From: Notolepis coatsorum
Lineage: Eukaryota; Chordata; Actinopteri; Aulopiformes; Paralepididae
Reading direction: 5' to 3'
Assembly: GCA_963971535.1 (NCBI GenBank)
Contig: OZ020593.1
Coordinates: forward strand, 18,582,783-18,646,782
Length of the DNA: 64,000 nucleotides
Position numbers and translations under genes: made by a program. The notes beneath the pieces are model-generated. The model had not been told where the DNA came from. It did not search any database and saw only the letters and a list, made by a program, of their open reading frames with translations. Every line of letters begins with the position of its first letter. The first letter of the stretch is position 1. This document shows positions 51,713 through 62,769 of this stretch, in pieces.

Positions 51713-52134
51713 CCGGTCATATGACTTTCAGGTATATGAACAATGGGAATGACTCGTATGGTTTATTAAAATGATCCCCATTAGCTGGATGCCTTGACGT
51801 CAAGCTAGTCCGATTAGGATTAAATAAGTGTATACTTCTTCCTACTCCTTTTTGAACATATCGCTATATAGATCAATGATTTGTTTTTGTTTTATATCAT
51901 TTGTATTTACATGTTCGAAATAAAGATTTAAAATAAAAACATAAAATATATGGGGGAACAAGGTCCAGGCATGGGGCCCAAGGCAATCCGTTTACACAAT
52001 AGGGCCCATCCAGGTGTTCCAGTCGGGGATACAGATTCCATCTGCGAAGACAAAACCATCAACAAGTTAACTTAACTTTAAGGAGAAATCTGAAAATCAC
52101 AAGCTACCGTATATCAAGTTAAATGTTTCCATGA

Positions 52135-52400
52135 CAACCTGTCGGCACTATTACACTGTTCTAGGTACCATAGGCCGTTTGATCCGTGCCCCTTGTGACA
52201 CAGGCTCGACACAAAGTCGGACCGCAACGCCTCAAGAGGCAGACGGAGGGTGACTTCTAGAAAGACGGCAGAGTCAAACTTACCAGGAAACTCTCCTCCT
52301 TATCTTCACGGCTGCCGTTGCCTCCTCTGCATCACGTGAGGCTAGACCGCCACAAGCAAACGCGCAGCTCCTAAGAGAAAATAGTTTTTCCTCGTTAGTC
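52135..52400 (-). repeat. exon-like repeat unit, copy 1
   Basis: Holds module A (52135-52265; TAGGTACC, GTTTGATCCGTGCCCCTTGT, CAACGCCTCAAGAGGCAGAC) and module B (52283-52380). On minus, module B runs from a TTCTCTTAG acceptor through GAGCTGCGCGTTTGCTTGTG to TTTCCTG|GTAAGTTTGAC. Confidence 0.8.
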
Positions 52401-52429
52401 TTCGAAAACATGACACCCGTTACTTCTTG

Positions 52430-52566
52430 TCAGCACTATCACTCCAAGTCCCCACTGTTCTAGGTACCCGGTGTAGACATAGGCCGTTTGATCTGTGCCC
52501 CTTGTGACACAGGCTCAACACAAAGTCGGACTGCAACGCCTCAAGAGGCAGATGGAGGGTGACTAG
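52430..52566 (-). repeat. exon-like repeat unit, module A copy 2
   Basis: CTGTTCTAGGTACCCGGTGT to CAAGAGGCAGATGGAGGGTG. Its module B (53186-53268) lies beyond the Kolobok MITE inserted at 52575. Confidence 0.8.
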
Positions 52567-52574
52567 AAGTTTAA

Positions 52575-52990
52575 AGGGGAACTATTTTACTATTTCTTTC
52601 ACTATTTGGGCACTTTTACACAATTCCTGTGAGTTTATGGAACACCTCTGTAATTATAATTTTTTTTAATTCATTGTTTTGTATTTCTAATCAAGTCCTC
52701 AAAAACAGCATTTTTCTACCTCAAGATCTCGAGCCGTTTTGAGGCTGGGCTCCTAAACCACTGTGTGGCCTGGTGGCATCTGCCACATTATCATGCAGCT
52801 GAGTCTCTCTGACATCACAAATCAACCCATTTTCAGATGACTCAGTTCAGTGAGGGTGAATATTGTGAGAGGAGAATTGGAAGAATGCGCCAATATGAGA
52901 ATTAGAGACATAGATCATATTAATATAAGTCCACATAGCTAGGAAACAATGCTAAACACTGAAAAAGGCCATTTATAAGATAGTTCCCCT
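52575..52990. mobile_element. Kolobok-like MITE (416 bp), TTAA flanks
   Basis: Ends AGGGGAACTATTTTAC and ATAAGATAGTTCCCCT between TTAA at 52571-52574 and 52991-52994. Its left 110 bp match the complement of the right end of the 29924-35223 element, and its right 120 bp match the complement of that element's left end. Confidence 0.92.
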
Positions 52991-53185
52991 TTAAAATGTC
53001 GTTGTCACATATAAAGGTACATTACAGTGAAATGCTTTGTTCTGTATGAGACCGCCAAGATTGTGCTTCATACAGTAAAGACACTACAAAATATACAATA
53101 TAAAGTACAAAATGCAACAAATGCAAAAATGAGGTGGAGAGAAAGACGGCAGAAGTAGAGAAAGGCGGCACAGCGTCAACTTACC

Positions 53186-53268
53186 AGGAAATTCTCCATC
53201 TTCAAGTCTGCAGTCGCTCCTCAGGCGTCACGTGAAGCTTGACCATCACAAGCAAACACAGCTCCTGT
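53186..53268 (-). repeat. exon-like repeat unit, module B copy 2, cut by a solo LTR
   Basis: On minus: GAGCTGTGTTTGCTTGTGAT...GACTTGAAGATGGAGAATTT and CCTG|GTAAGTTGACG. It contains ATG GAG AAT TTC CTG before the donor. The solo LTR lies at its acceptor side. Confidence 0.75.
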
Positions 53269-53269
53269 G

Positions 53270-53827
53270 TGAAGAATTGTGGTGATTCGTCTGTGATTAT
53301 AATATGAATTAATGTTGATGAGCAAAACAGTTACTCTCTGCATGGCAGAGAAGAGGTGTGACCCCTCTCTTCAGATAGTGTAAGTAGGGCAAGACTGGAG
53401 CAGGTCGCTAGGCGACCCGGTGCCTAGCAGTCACAACAGCATTCCTAAGATAAGGATGGAGCAGGAGGAGGTGGGGGGGGGGGGGTGATTCATCTTCAGT
53501 TGAGAAATAACAGAGAGAGAGAGAGAGGATTATGAGGAGCTGATCAATTGGACTTTTATTAACGGACTTTATCAAATGAACTTTAAATCACTGGACCTTA
53601 TCACAAGCTGCGTATGTCAAGGAAGACCACTTTATTCCTGTAAAACTACCCTGTCTGGTTGAATAAAGTTCTCCTTGATGATTGTCGACTGAATCGTGTG
53701 AGGTGTTCATTCTGCCTGGGATTATCAGATGTTTCCGTGAGCACACCAGAGGGATCATTAAAAAAGTACACAACGCAGGACACTATCGTCTATCCATCAC
53801 TCACTGGGATTATCGGAACATCTAACA
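53270..53827. mobile_element. solo LTR, 558 bp, TSD TGTG
   Basis: Starts TGAAGAATTGTGGTGATTCG and ends CGGAACATCTAACA (TG...CA), flanked by TGTG on both sides (53266-53269, 53828-53831). AATAAA lies near 53663. Removing it restores the repeat unit text CTCCTGTGAGAAGAG seen at 56045. A fossil of an LTR retroelement with no internal part; by duplication length a Gypsy-like origin is possible. Fairly young, as both flanks match. Confidence 0.75.
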
Positions 53828-54015
53828 TGTGAGAAGAGTTTCCTTAGTTAGCGTTTGAAATAAGGGCACAATTGTTTTCTGTCAGTACCATCAGTCCAGG
53901 TACCCACTGTTCTAGGTACCCGGCGTAGACATGGTCTGTTTGATCTGTGCCCCTTGTGACACAGGCTCGACACAAAGTCTGACTGCAACGCCTCAAGGGG
54001 CAGACGGGAGGGTGA
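53828..54015 (-). repeat. exon-like repeat unit, module A copy 3
   Basis: GTTTGAAATAAGGGCACAAT, then GTCAGTACCATCAGTCCAGG to CAAGGGGCAGACGGGAGGGT. Confidence 0.8.
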
Positions 54016-54269
54016 AACCATTGGGTCGTTAAGGCCGACGGCACACATATTCATGTCCGGGGGCCAAAGGCCACGCTTCAGACAGTGGGAGGAGCACATA
54101 CGCCAAACTGTTCTTTATGACTATGATCTATTAAAACAACAAGGGATACAGCACTGAGGCATGTTGAAAAGACCAGAGCCTCAGCCAACGCAGGCAGCTT
54201 GGCCCGGGAAACAAGTTTATTGGAAGGTCGATATATCACAGACTTAAAACGACACGGCGTCAAACTTAC

Positions 54270-54385
54270 CAGGAAACTCTTCTCCCATCTTCAATTCTGT
54301 CGTCGCTCCTCTTGAGTCACGTGAAGTTAAAACCATCACAAGCAAAGACACGCAGTTCCTACGGGAAGAGAGTTTCCTTTGTTAG
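54270..54385 (-). repeat. exon-like repeat unit, module B copy 3
   Basis: On minus: CTCTTCCCGTAG then GAACTGCGTGTCTTTGCTTG...GAATTGAAGATGGGAGAAGA and GTTTCCTG|GTAAGTTTGACG. It contains ATG GGA GAA GAG TTT CCT. Confidence 0.8.
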
Positions 54386-54470
54386 AAACTGTGGTGTAAT
54401 GGGGACATGCCAGACTCAGGGTATCTGGGTCCATCTGGCCCGGTTCCATACCCAAAGCCCACTGAACAGG

Positions 54471-55182
54471 GCCAGGGGTGTAACGATTCGACCTCACAAC
54501 GATTTGATTACGATTCTTCAGGCAACGATTCAATGCATCATGAAATCTCTTCATTTGACCACGATTCGATACATTTTCTATCAGTTAATTCCCCAAAAAA
54601 ATTTGAATACACAAATGTGGCTGAACTGATCACTCAGCATGAAATAGACTATGTAAGGGATAATGTATAGCTACGAGGTCATTGTCGCAAAATAATTGAC
54701 CGACACGGAGCTTAGAACACCGAGGCGCCTCGCAGAGGTGTTCTAAACGTCAGTGAAGGTCAATTATTTTGCGACAATGACCGAGTATAGGCTATACATT
54801 ATCCCGCTTATTACATGGCTAACTTACTAACAATATACCTAATTCATTTTACACCATCGACAAGACGAGATCAAATGCAGACACAGTTCTGTTCTGTCGC
54901 TCCGCACTGTCATCGCCGGCAGCTTCGCCGGCAGGTGTGTCTGATTGGCTGCACTGATGCAGTGTGTGTCAGTGGGCTTGATTGCTACAGCTGCGAACAG
55001 CGGTCATTATTGCTCGGCAGAGGTCCGTTATTGACCAATCACAATCAAGCATTTTGGCGAATGTTAAAACGCCATGTAATAAAGGTCAATATTTTTTGTT
55101 ATTTCGATTATAAGCGATTCTAACATATTCAAATCGATGCATCGAATCGAACACATTAGAATCGATGCATCGTTACACCAGG
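54471..55182. mobile_element. hAT element with inner foldback
   Basis: CAGGGGTGTAACGATTCGAC at the left; GAATCGATGCATCGTTACACC at the right is the mirrored end (quoted in two parts: GAATCGATGCATC, GTTACACC). Inside, 54655-54705 (GGGATAATGTATAGCTACGA, CATTGTCGCAAAATAATTGA) pairs with 54757-54805. Confidence 0.8.
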
Positions 55183-55420
55183 TGGTAATGAGCCAGTCGC
55201 TATGCGCTCTTTTTTAACACAAGGCATTGGAGCCAGAGTGATGTCTCTGGAGCAATGTGGAGAGGTCCCCTCATTTCAGTTTTAATACAGAGGTCTTCAG
55301 CCAAATATAAGATTTTAAACAAACAACCCATTACCATTCCGAGTAGCCATCTAGTCCAGGTTACATCACTATGATCAAGCCACGAGTCTAGTGTATTCAT
55401 ACAAGTTTATACTGTACCTA

Positions 55421-55893
55421 GGGCTGGGACTTCGCATTAATTTCGATTAATTGGCTACAGAAAGAATTAAAAGTAAAAAAGAATTGATGCATTTAATCGC
55501 ATGATGATTTCTCTTTATAGTGTAAGAATGTTACCTTTCAAAGGAGACTAGACTCATGCATGTGCTATAAGTATAAAGTATAATAAATTGCAAATAGAAA
55601 TTGAGATCAAGAGTTCCCCCCCCCCAATGGTCAACTGTTCTGGAATGTAATTGAAAGTACTGCGTTTTACCATTACCTTGAAAGTGCTCAAGTTTACAAA
55701 AGGTCCTTTGCGCTATATATATATATTATTCCTAAAATTGCTGCACTGTTGAAAATGGCATTGATCTGTTGGTCTGTGTAGTAGCCAACAGGATTTAGCT
55801 GCTTAAATGTATGTATATTCATATTTATATGCGATTAATTGACTATAAAGTCTCGAATTAATTCGATTAAAACTTTTAATCGAGTCCCACCAC
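55421..55893. mobile_element. hAT MITE
   Basis: TAGGGCTGGGACTTCGCATT and mirrored AATCGAGTCCCACCACTA with ATTAATTCGATTAA motifs at both ends. No clean 8-bp duplication seen. Confidence 0.7.
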
Positions 55894-56009
55894 TAAACTA
55901 CCGTTAATACTGTATACATTCCATATGTAGGCCACCTACACATGTACATTACTGCTCCTATGCATTCTGGTTATGTGCCAACTGCATTTCTTTTGTACAA
56001 TAAAAGTCA

Positions 56010-56240
56010 ACGCGGCACAGCAATCACAAGCAAACAAGCAGCTCCTGAGAGAAGAGTATCCTTCGTTAGCGTTTGAAATAACGGCACAATGTTTTCTGTC
56101 AGTACTATCAGTCCAGGTACCCACTGTTCTAGGTACCCGGTCGGTGTAGACATAGTCTGTTTGCTCTGCGCCCCTTGTGACACAGGCTGGACACAAAGTC
56201 CGACTGCAACGCCTCAAGGGGCGGACGGGAGGGTGAAACC
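56010..56240 (-). repeat. exon-like repeat unit, copy 4 (partial B, full A)
   Basis: AATCACAAGCAAACAAGCAG, CTCCTGAGAGAAGAG (module B edge) and GTCAGTACTATCAGTCCAGG to CAAGGGGCGGACGGGAGGGT (module A). It is the copy nearest the promoter at 57400-57470. Confidence 0.8.
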
Positions 56241-57398
56241 ATTGGGTTGTTAAGTCTGACGCAACACACATCAGGCCACCAATGTTATCTATAGTGTATT
56301 CATACTATATTAACACTACTGTTAATACTGTACTCTGCGTTATCATATATACATCCCATATGTAGGCCTGGACATGTTAAACATATGGATGGACATTACA
56401 CTTTACTGGTCTTATGCATTCAGTTTATGTCAACTGCATTTCTCTGTACAAATGACAATAACATTGTAATCCAATGATTGATGGCTGATCACATACCAGA
56501 TTAATTATACTCAAAAAAAGAATCATGGCGGTATCCACTGGTCTATTAATATGCGTGATCCTCCATGAAGCAGAAATCGAGGAAACACCTATAAAAAGAG
56601 AAATGTGAAATCAAGTTAATAACATGCATGTTCTCTGTGACATTGCATTCCAAACCCCGCCCCCTAGCATCTCACTGAATAATCAGACCACTGCACTTCC
56701 GCGTTACATGGCGCTCGTGGGTGTGGGCGGGGGGGGGGGGTTGATTAGAGCCTGATGAGTGGTTAAACCAACAATCACGCGCTCCCTTCCCCCCCTCCAC
56801 ACCGGAAGTGTTGCGGTGGTCTCTATAAAGGAAATGTTCTGGCACACCACGTGAGCTCCTCCGCCCGCCTGCCTGTAGTACTAGGCCTCGAGCCAAACTA
56901 GTAGATTTTAAGTGGTATGAACACTAGAACCACATCATAATAATAACCCAAAGCCCGTTTGAGATGCCTAAGCTTTTCAATTACAACACACGCCGCCGTG
57001 TCGAACAACTTAACATAACTCAAGATGAAGAGCAGTTGTTCAACAGCTGTCAGCCTGTTGCGCGGGCGCGCAGCCAGCAGCGTGGCTAATAATAGAGAAC
57101 ACCTGCATTTATTATTATGGGCTACTACCTATACTACTAGTCTACTACTACATCATTTCATCGCATTGATTTTTGTTAGTGTTGAAAATCTAGATCCAGA
57201 TTATGGCCAGATTAATTAACAAAAGCCAAATGTGGCAATAGTATCGATATCACTATATTGCATAGTCGTGAATCATTAGATAACAATTAAAAGGCTGCGA
57301 CACTGTCATCATCATCTCATGTTAAAAACAAACTAAAATAAATAAACATTTTACATGATAGCTATAACATACATACTACAGGTTATTAAACACCACCA

Positions 57399-57466
57399 AC
57401 TCACCATCGCGTCCCCGCAGCGGTGAGAGTGAGGAGGAGGAGGGAAGCAGGGGAGCTATTTATAGA
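57399..57466 (-). promoter_or_regulatory. TATA promoter with short first exon, reading leftward
   Basis: On minus: CTATAAATAGCTCCCCTGC (TATAAATA at 57464-57457), then CTTCCCTCCTCCTCCTCACT and a GC-rich leader to GACGCGATG|GTGAGTTGG, donor at 57404. A start site about 28 bp downstream of the TATA box would fall near 57430. The first exon would end with ATG itself. The nearest transcribed-looking sequence leftward is the exon-like repeat array at 56.2-52.1 kb. Confidence 0.5.
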
Positions 57467-57526
57467 AGCCGAGCTACGGGAGCAAAGAGGGACCAAGTTA
57501 ACCCACATTCGGAAAATTCGCGGGAT

Positions 57527-58441
57527 TGATTGATTTATTGATTGAAAACTTTATTAACAGATTGCAGAATGGGTAGCCTACTTACAGTACAGCTCAATAC
57601 ACACAGTAAGGGGATGCAGACCAGAGAAAGACTTTAGTCTTGTTTTTACATCAGGGTCCCCCATTTTCAATTAATCAGGACATACATGACATACAGATAG
57701 ACAGTACTGCTATCTAGACATTTATGACATACCAGATCTACAAATACAGTACTGTTTGTGATACAAAAATAGTCCAGAAAAGAGAGTATATAAATTTGAC
57801 GTGGAAACTGTACATTGGAGGAGGTTGGGTAGGTGGGGTGGGTGGTTGTGATCGTGGTATTCACTGACCTTTGGGAAGTATTTTGACATGTACATGGGTA
57901 CCTTGGTCGTGTAGTGTATCTTGTAGACCAGGCCCATTGCAAGTTGCTGTACTCTGTCGTCTACTCTAAGCCATCCTAGGTTGTCAAAGTGGGCAGGGGT
58001 GAGGTGGGTTCTAGGAGTAAGGTCAAGCAGTAGTCTGACCAGTTTGTTTTGTGATGTTTGTAATTTTGTTTTTAGCGCCTTTGAGGTGCTTTGGTACCAT
58101 GAGGTGCAGGCATGGTCGTAGTACCCTTGAATGAGTGCTCCTGCCAGAGTCTTCAGGGTATTCTTGTTTACCAGAGAGGAGATCCGGTACAAGAATCGAG
58201 TTCGTTGGTTGACTTTTTTTTATTACATTGGATGCCATTTTGTCACAGGAAAGATTAGCCTCTAGGATGGAACCCAGGTAGGTAATTTCATCTTTCCTTG
58301 TGACAATATTGTCACCCACTGTAACTGAGAAGCCGTCGGTCTTGCTGAGTTTGTTATTTGAACCGAAGAGAATGGACTCTGTTTTGCCCATGTGTAATTT
58401 GTTATCAGCGAGCCATATGCAGATTTTGCCTAGTTCCGAGA
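57527..58441 (-). mobile_element. LINE-A copy with part of its ORF
   Basis: (TTGA)n tail at 57527, then antisense tail, then ORF sequence equal to 6420-7020 of LINE-A: MGKTESILFGSNNKLSKTDG, TYLGSILEANLSCDKMASNV, a one-base loss in the A-run, MYRISSLVNKNTLKTLAGAL to KVSEYHDHN. The frame then jumps to PPHLPNLLQCTVSTSN: an internal deletion removed the ORF end and most of the 3' UTR. It lies about 60 bp upstream of the TATA box. Confidence 0.93.
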
Positions 58442-58862
58442 CTGTCAGGGTTTAAACTGTGGATACCAAACAGAGAAAGTATAGATGACTTTAAACTGTT
58501 AAACAGTAATCCAGAACTATTTTATTGCACTGTAAAAAACTGTGATTTTATATGTCTGCACTTTATGTGCTTATTTCATGTCAATTCTATTCTACTACTT
58601 ATTATTGCACTGCACTATTGCACTCTGTCTATTATTCTATCGTACTCTTTTTATTATTGGCTATTTTTAAAACTGAATCAAACGATAAACAAGGTGGCCT
58701 GTTGGGATGTTAGATCCTAATGTGAAAAACTGTGGTTTTATGTCAGCACTTTATGTGCTCATTTTATGTCTGTCTTTTTTCTGTTGTGACGCACTTTGAG
58801 CTGCAATTTATGTATGAAAGGTGCTATACAAATTTACAATTTATACAAAAGTTTATTATTAT
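58441..58862 (+). mobile_element. LINE 3' end (L2/CR1-like)
   Basis: GCACTTTATGTGCTTATTTC, CGCACTTTGAGCTGCAATTT, GTGCTATACAAAT and a TTATTATTATC tail are characteristic LINE 3' UTR features; the AACTGTGATTTTATATGTC block is repeated at 58725. Confidence 0.6.
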
Positions 58863-58869
58863 CATTATA

Positions 58870-59930
58870 ATTTTTCAAGCCAGAAACGTGAGCTATGCAT
58901 GCACTACGAAGGTTTTCTATAAACTCACAGACAGCTTCAAGCTGGATTTTTCTGATCGGCAAGCAGTTTTATTCACTCTGTGTACTTCTATGAGGACTGC
59001 GATGATTGTGGTAGTTTTCCAATGTGATCAGGGAACACCACTTGGCTGACCAAAAATGTGAAGTTTTTTTTTGTTCTTAACTATTAGGGGAACACTATAC
59101 TCTAATTACAATTCGAATATGTTATTTCCATGGCCCAAGAAAGTTCAATCAATATTTGTGAACATGAGCTACTCTCTCCCAAAGCCAGAAACCAGAGTAT
59201 AGGTAAGAATCAAACTTGTGATGTCATCAAGTATGTCTGGAGCTGCTCCATTGACAATGAATGGGAGACAGATTTTGTGGACCTACAGAATGTTTTATTT
59301 TTTATATTCAAATTAGCTTTATTCTATAGTAGTGTCTCACTTCTGAAACAGAAAATAGACCTATGAATTCAGAAGATTCCCCTGGGTTCCTCTCAGTGTC
59401 ATCTATACAATATTTAAATTCATTGTCTAGCAGCTTCAAACTTTATACTAGATGACATCACAAGTTTGAGTTTTATCACTCTAGTTTTTTGGTTTGGGAG
59501 AGTTGCTAATTTTCATTAATATGTTTGTACTGTCTTAGACCAGAGGAATAATGTGTATGAATAAAATCAGGGCATAATTCCCCCTTATGATTAAGGCCAC
59601 CCTGAGATTTTGGAATGTCTGATTACAGGACCTAGGCCAGTTACAAAGACCAGATATTTATGCATTTGATTTGTTAGTAGCTGTTGGGATATAAAAGAGA
59701 ACATCACCAAATATTACCTAAATGGTTCAAAGCCTACAGTACCTACCCCCCTTTAACCATGCCTTTTGGAACCAGGAACAATGCATGCTTACCTAATGTG
59801 CTGCCCAGTTTGTAAACGTTTTTTTTTACCAAATATGCCAGAGGTTGGAAAATCTATATTACGCCCTCGGTGCGTTACCAACAGTTGGAACAAGATGCAT
59901 GTTGGACAAATTGATCCCCCTCACGAGTCT
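58870..59930. other. no recognisable gene; weak foldback
   Basis: AATCAAACTTGTGATGTCAT (59208) is mirrored by GATGACATCACAAGTTTGAG (59452), suggesting a MITE starting at AGGGGAACACTATACTC (59088). A 105-codon frame (58732-59049) has no known motif. Confidence 0.4.
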
Positions 59931-59934
59931 ATCG

Positions 59935-60196
59935 CAGTCTTTTACACCCACCGGCAACAGTCACCCAGCCTTTTAACTGTAATTTGTCTGTTCCGTTTCA
60001 TGTATTACACATACCTTGTAATTTTATTTGGTTGTTTGTTTGATGTGTATTTTAATTATTTCCCTTACCTATGTATCGTCCGTCTCTTTTCCATAAAAAA
60101 GTTGTGTCCCCTTTCCCCGGCCTTTTTGTCCTTTCGCCAGGTCGTCCTTGTAAATAAGAATTTCTTCTTAATTGACCCGTCTGGTTAAATAAAAAA
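59935..60196 (+). mobile_element. retroposon 3' end
   Basis: GTCGTCCTTGTAAATAAGAA, TTTCTTCTTAATTGACC and TCTGGTTAAATAAAAAATAA match the widely dispersed fish LINE/SINE 3' terminus. Confidence 0.65.
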
Positions 60197-60199
60197 TAA

Positions 60200-61446
60200 G
60201 TTACGGTGCCCTGCTTGCAAAGAAACCATACTGTATGTATGTAGTTTACCCAAGGGAGAAACACATTACCCCAGAAGCAGTATTTGGCTACCACACTGGT
60301 AGGTACTGATAAGAACCTAGCTTCGATCGTCTTCTAAAGATTAAAACAATGTTGTTTACAGTTTATAGTGTGTGCCGCCATATTGAGAGTTGAGACCAAA
60401 CCAGAGTTTCCTACTTGGAACTCCCACTTTGAGGACCGTTCCATTGCATTTTTCCTAGTTCCCACTTCAATGCATTGGAGCAGATTTCACCAACATCACA
60501 CGCTGCCAACTAGCTAGCTCTGAGCTGCCCATCAAGCCATGAAAATAACTCATTCCATTCATGGTAATAAAAAATGAGATACAAATGTGTCAAGGCAACA
60601 TTTTGTTATGTCAGAAACCAAGCATCACACAGGAGCTCTGGCCCATCCTCTTAGACTTAGAGAATGTAATTAGATGAACATTAGCCTTGTGCTAATCGCA
60701 ATTAGGGCCACGGGAGTGGCTTACTTCAATAAGAGAATATGAGGACTGTTCTCTCTCCACTGTCACTTTCCAATCAGTATAGATAGTTAGGGAATCATAT
60801 ATCAAACTAAAATCTGCACCAAATCCCATTCGATAGTGGGACAAAATCCAAATGGGAATCGGTGGCAGATAATGGACTGGTTTGGTAAAGATGAGACCAA
60901 AAAAAAAAACATCTGTAAACTGTTATGAGCAACTCAGTTTAGAAGATGGTCATTTTAAAAGTGTTGAATCCTCAAAAAGAGGCTACAAAGGAGACCTTTA
61001 AAATGAATATAGCATGAGTTTCTATCTTGGATTGTAATTAAAGTAGTAACTGTTTTAGAAGGCTTTAATCACAAAACAAAACATAAAAAGACAGAAAAGA
61101 AACAGTGATAAGGTACATTAACTTCTTCTGGACAACTGCTATTTGTATCCATCACATGGAACTGTTGGAACACTAGAGTTTCTAGTTTCTATCTGTATGT
61201 ACAATTTTGCTGATAAGTTGATGGAAAACGATGCAACCCGATCTGTGTTCCACTGATTTACATCACATGACCCAAGGTTTAGAAGAATACAAATACATAA
61301 TGTGGAGCCGAGATGATTCCTTCCCAACATCTACACCACACAGTACACTTTATTCTGAGCATTGAAAACAGCACCGTGTGGCCAGTCGGAATGTGCATCG
61401 CTCACACGCATCAGATCAAAGCAGCCTGTGTGGAAGCAATTCGAAA
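60200..61446. other. no recognisable gene
   Basis: Single-copy-looking AT-rich DNA left of mrps2; I see no exon or repeat ends. Confidence 0.45.
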
Positions 61447-61752
61447 CTGGCCCCTGCAAATGTCCTAACCCAACCCCCTCCAATGTAGTTTCTACGTCAA
61501 ATGTATATACTCTCTTTTCTGGACTCTTTTTGTATCACAAACAGTACTGTATTTGCAAATCTGGTATGTCATAAATGTATAGATGTAGCAGTACTACAAA
61601 AAGGCCATTTATGATGAATTGAAAATGGGGGACCCTGATGTAAAAAAAGACGAAAGTCTTTCTCTGGTCTGCATCCCCTTAACAATTGTATGTATTGAGC
61701 TGTACTGTACTGTACCCATTCTGCAATCTGTTAATAAAGTTTTCAATCAATC
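61447..61752 (+). mobile_element. LINE-A 3' end abutting mrps2
   Basis: CTGGCCCCTGCAAATGTCCT (LINE-A ORF end) through a shortened 3' UTR to TTTTCAATCAATCA. Its antisense forms the mrps2 stop codon and presumably its 3' UTR. Confidence 0.93.
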
Positions 61753-62284
61753 AGTATTATTCATTAGTCTCTCGACAAGCTCCGTCTGCCTGCTCTTGTC
61801 CTTGGCGCGGTTCACGGTCGTCTTGAAGAGGCGACAGTACAGCTCCACGGCGGCCGGGCTGTCGTCGTTCCCGGGCACGGGGTAGGTCACCAGGCTCGGG
61901 TTGCAGTTGGAGTCCACCACCCCGATGGTGGGGATGTTCATCTTGGCCGCGTCGCGGATCGCCACGTGCGGCTGGAACACGTTGTTGAGGGTGGAGAGGA
62001 AGACCACGAGGTCGGGCAGGCGGACCCCCTTGCCGTACTGGATGGAGGCGTTGGTGAGGAGGCCGCCCTGCCAGTAGCGTGTGTGGACGTACTCGCCGCA
62101 GTCGCGCGCCATCGTCTCCACCAGGTGGCTGAACTGCCGCCGGCGGGTGATGAAGAGGATGACGCCGCCGCGGTAGGCCACGTGGGCGGTGAAGTTCAGG
62201 GCGGCGCGGAGGTGCTCCGCCGTCTGGTCCAGGTCGAAGATGTCGTGGTCCAGGCGACAGCCGAACAGGTAGGGCTCCATGAGC
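61747..62284 (-). CDS. mrps2: mitochondrial ribosomal protein S2, last coding exon
   Basis: After the acceptor CTTCCTCAG the minus strand reads [120 protein letters not shown] and [20 protein letters not shown], then [20 protein letters not shown] and Asp-stop. This is the C-terminal two-thirds of MRPS2 (uS2m), a small-subunit protein of the mitochondrial ribosome, with the S2-family block FTAHxAYRxGxILFI and the PVPGNDD motif. Codons are GC-rich, unlike the surroundings. The stop TGA (61749-61747) lies in the LINE-A tail, so the native end was truncated or replaced after MNN. The exon joins the next feature in phase (CAC AG|G CTC: H-R-L-M-E-P). Confidence 0.96.
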
Positions 62285-62335
62285 CTGAGGAAGCAGGGAT
62301 TAGATGTATTGTCATCATACCGCACAAGTACAGTA

Positions 62336-62684
62336 CAGGTGCAGTTCAATAAATTAGAATATCATGGAAAAGTCTATATATTTAGCTGTATTGATGCAAA
62401 ATGAGCCCCAACCAAGTACTGAGTGAACGTACATGAACATACTTTTCAGAAGGCCGACATTTGTATATACAAAAGAAAAACACATCTATTTTTTATTGAT
62501 GATACCGAATTTTGGGCTTTCATGATCTTTAAGACATAATCATCAAAATTAAAACAAATAAAGGCTTGAAATATTTCACTTTGTGTGTAATGAATCTATA
62601 ATCTACGAGAGTTTCGCTTTTTGAATTGAATTACTGAAATAAAATAACTTTTCCACGATATTCTAATTTATCGAGCTGCACCTG
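62336..62684. mobile_element. Tc1/mariner-type MITE in the mrps2 intron
   Basis: CAGGTGCAGTTCAATAAATT and mirrored AATTTATCGAGCTGCACCTG with TA on both sides (62334-62335, 62685-62686). A known dispersed vertebrate repeat shape. About 350 bp, non-coding. Confidence 0.85.
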
Positions 62685-62769
62685 TACATCTCTCTCTACC
62701 TTCATGACTGAAGCAGCTCCGAGCCTCGACATTTAGCATTTCCCTATGCTTTTTCTTTAGCTCTATTCT

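Noticed and set aside
53035-53160. Separate Rex1 tail
   Set aside because: ACATTACAGTGAAATGCTTT resembles a Rex1 3' UTR, but the match is short and the boundaries cannot be set.
56500-56620. Second exon (VFPRFLLHGGSRILIDQW) for the 57404 donor
   Set aside because: It follows a plausible acceptor and joins in frame but stops after about 22 codons; too short to claim.
61966-62352. 128-codon plus-strand ORF opposite mrps2
   Set aside because: Antisense shadow of a GC-rich conserved exon.
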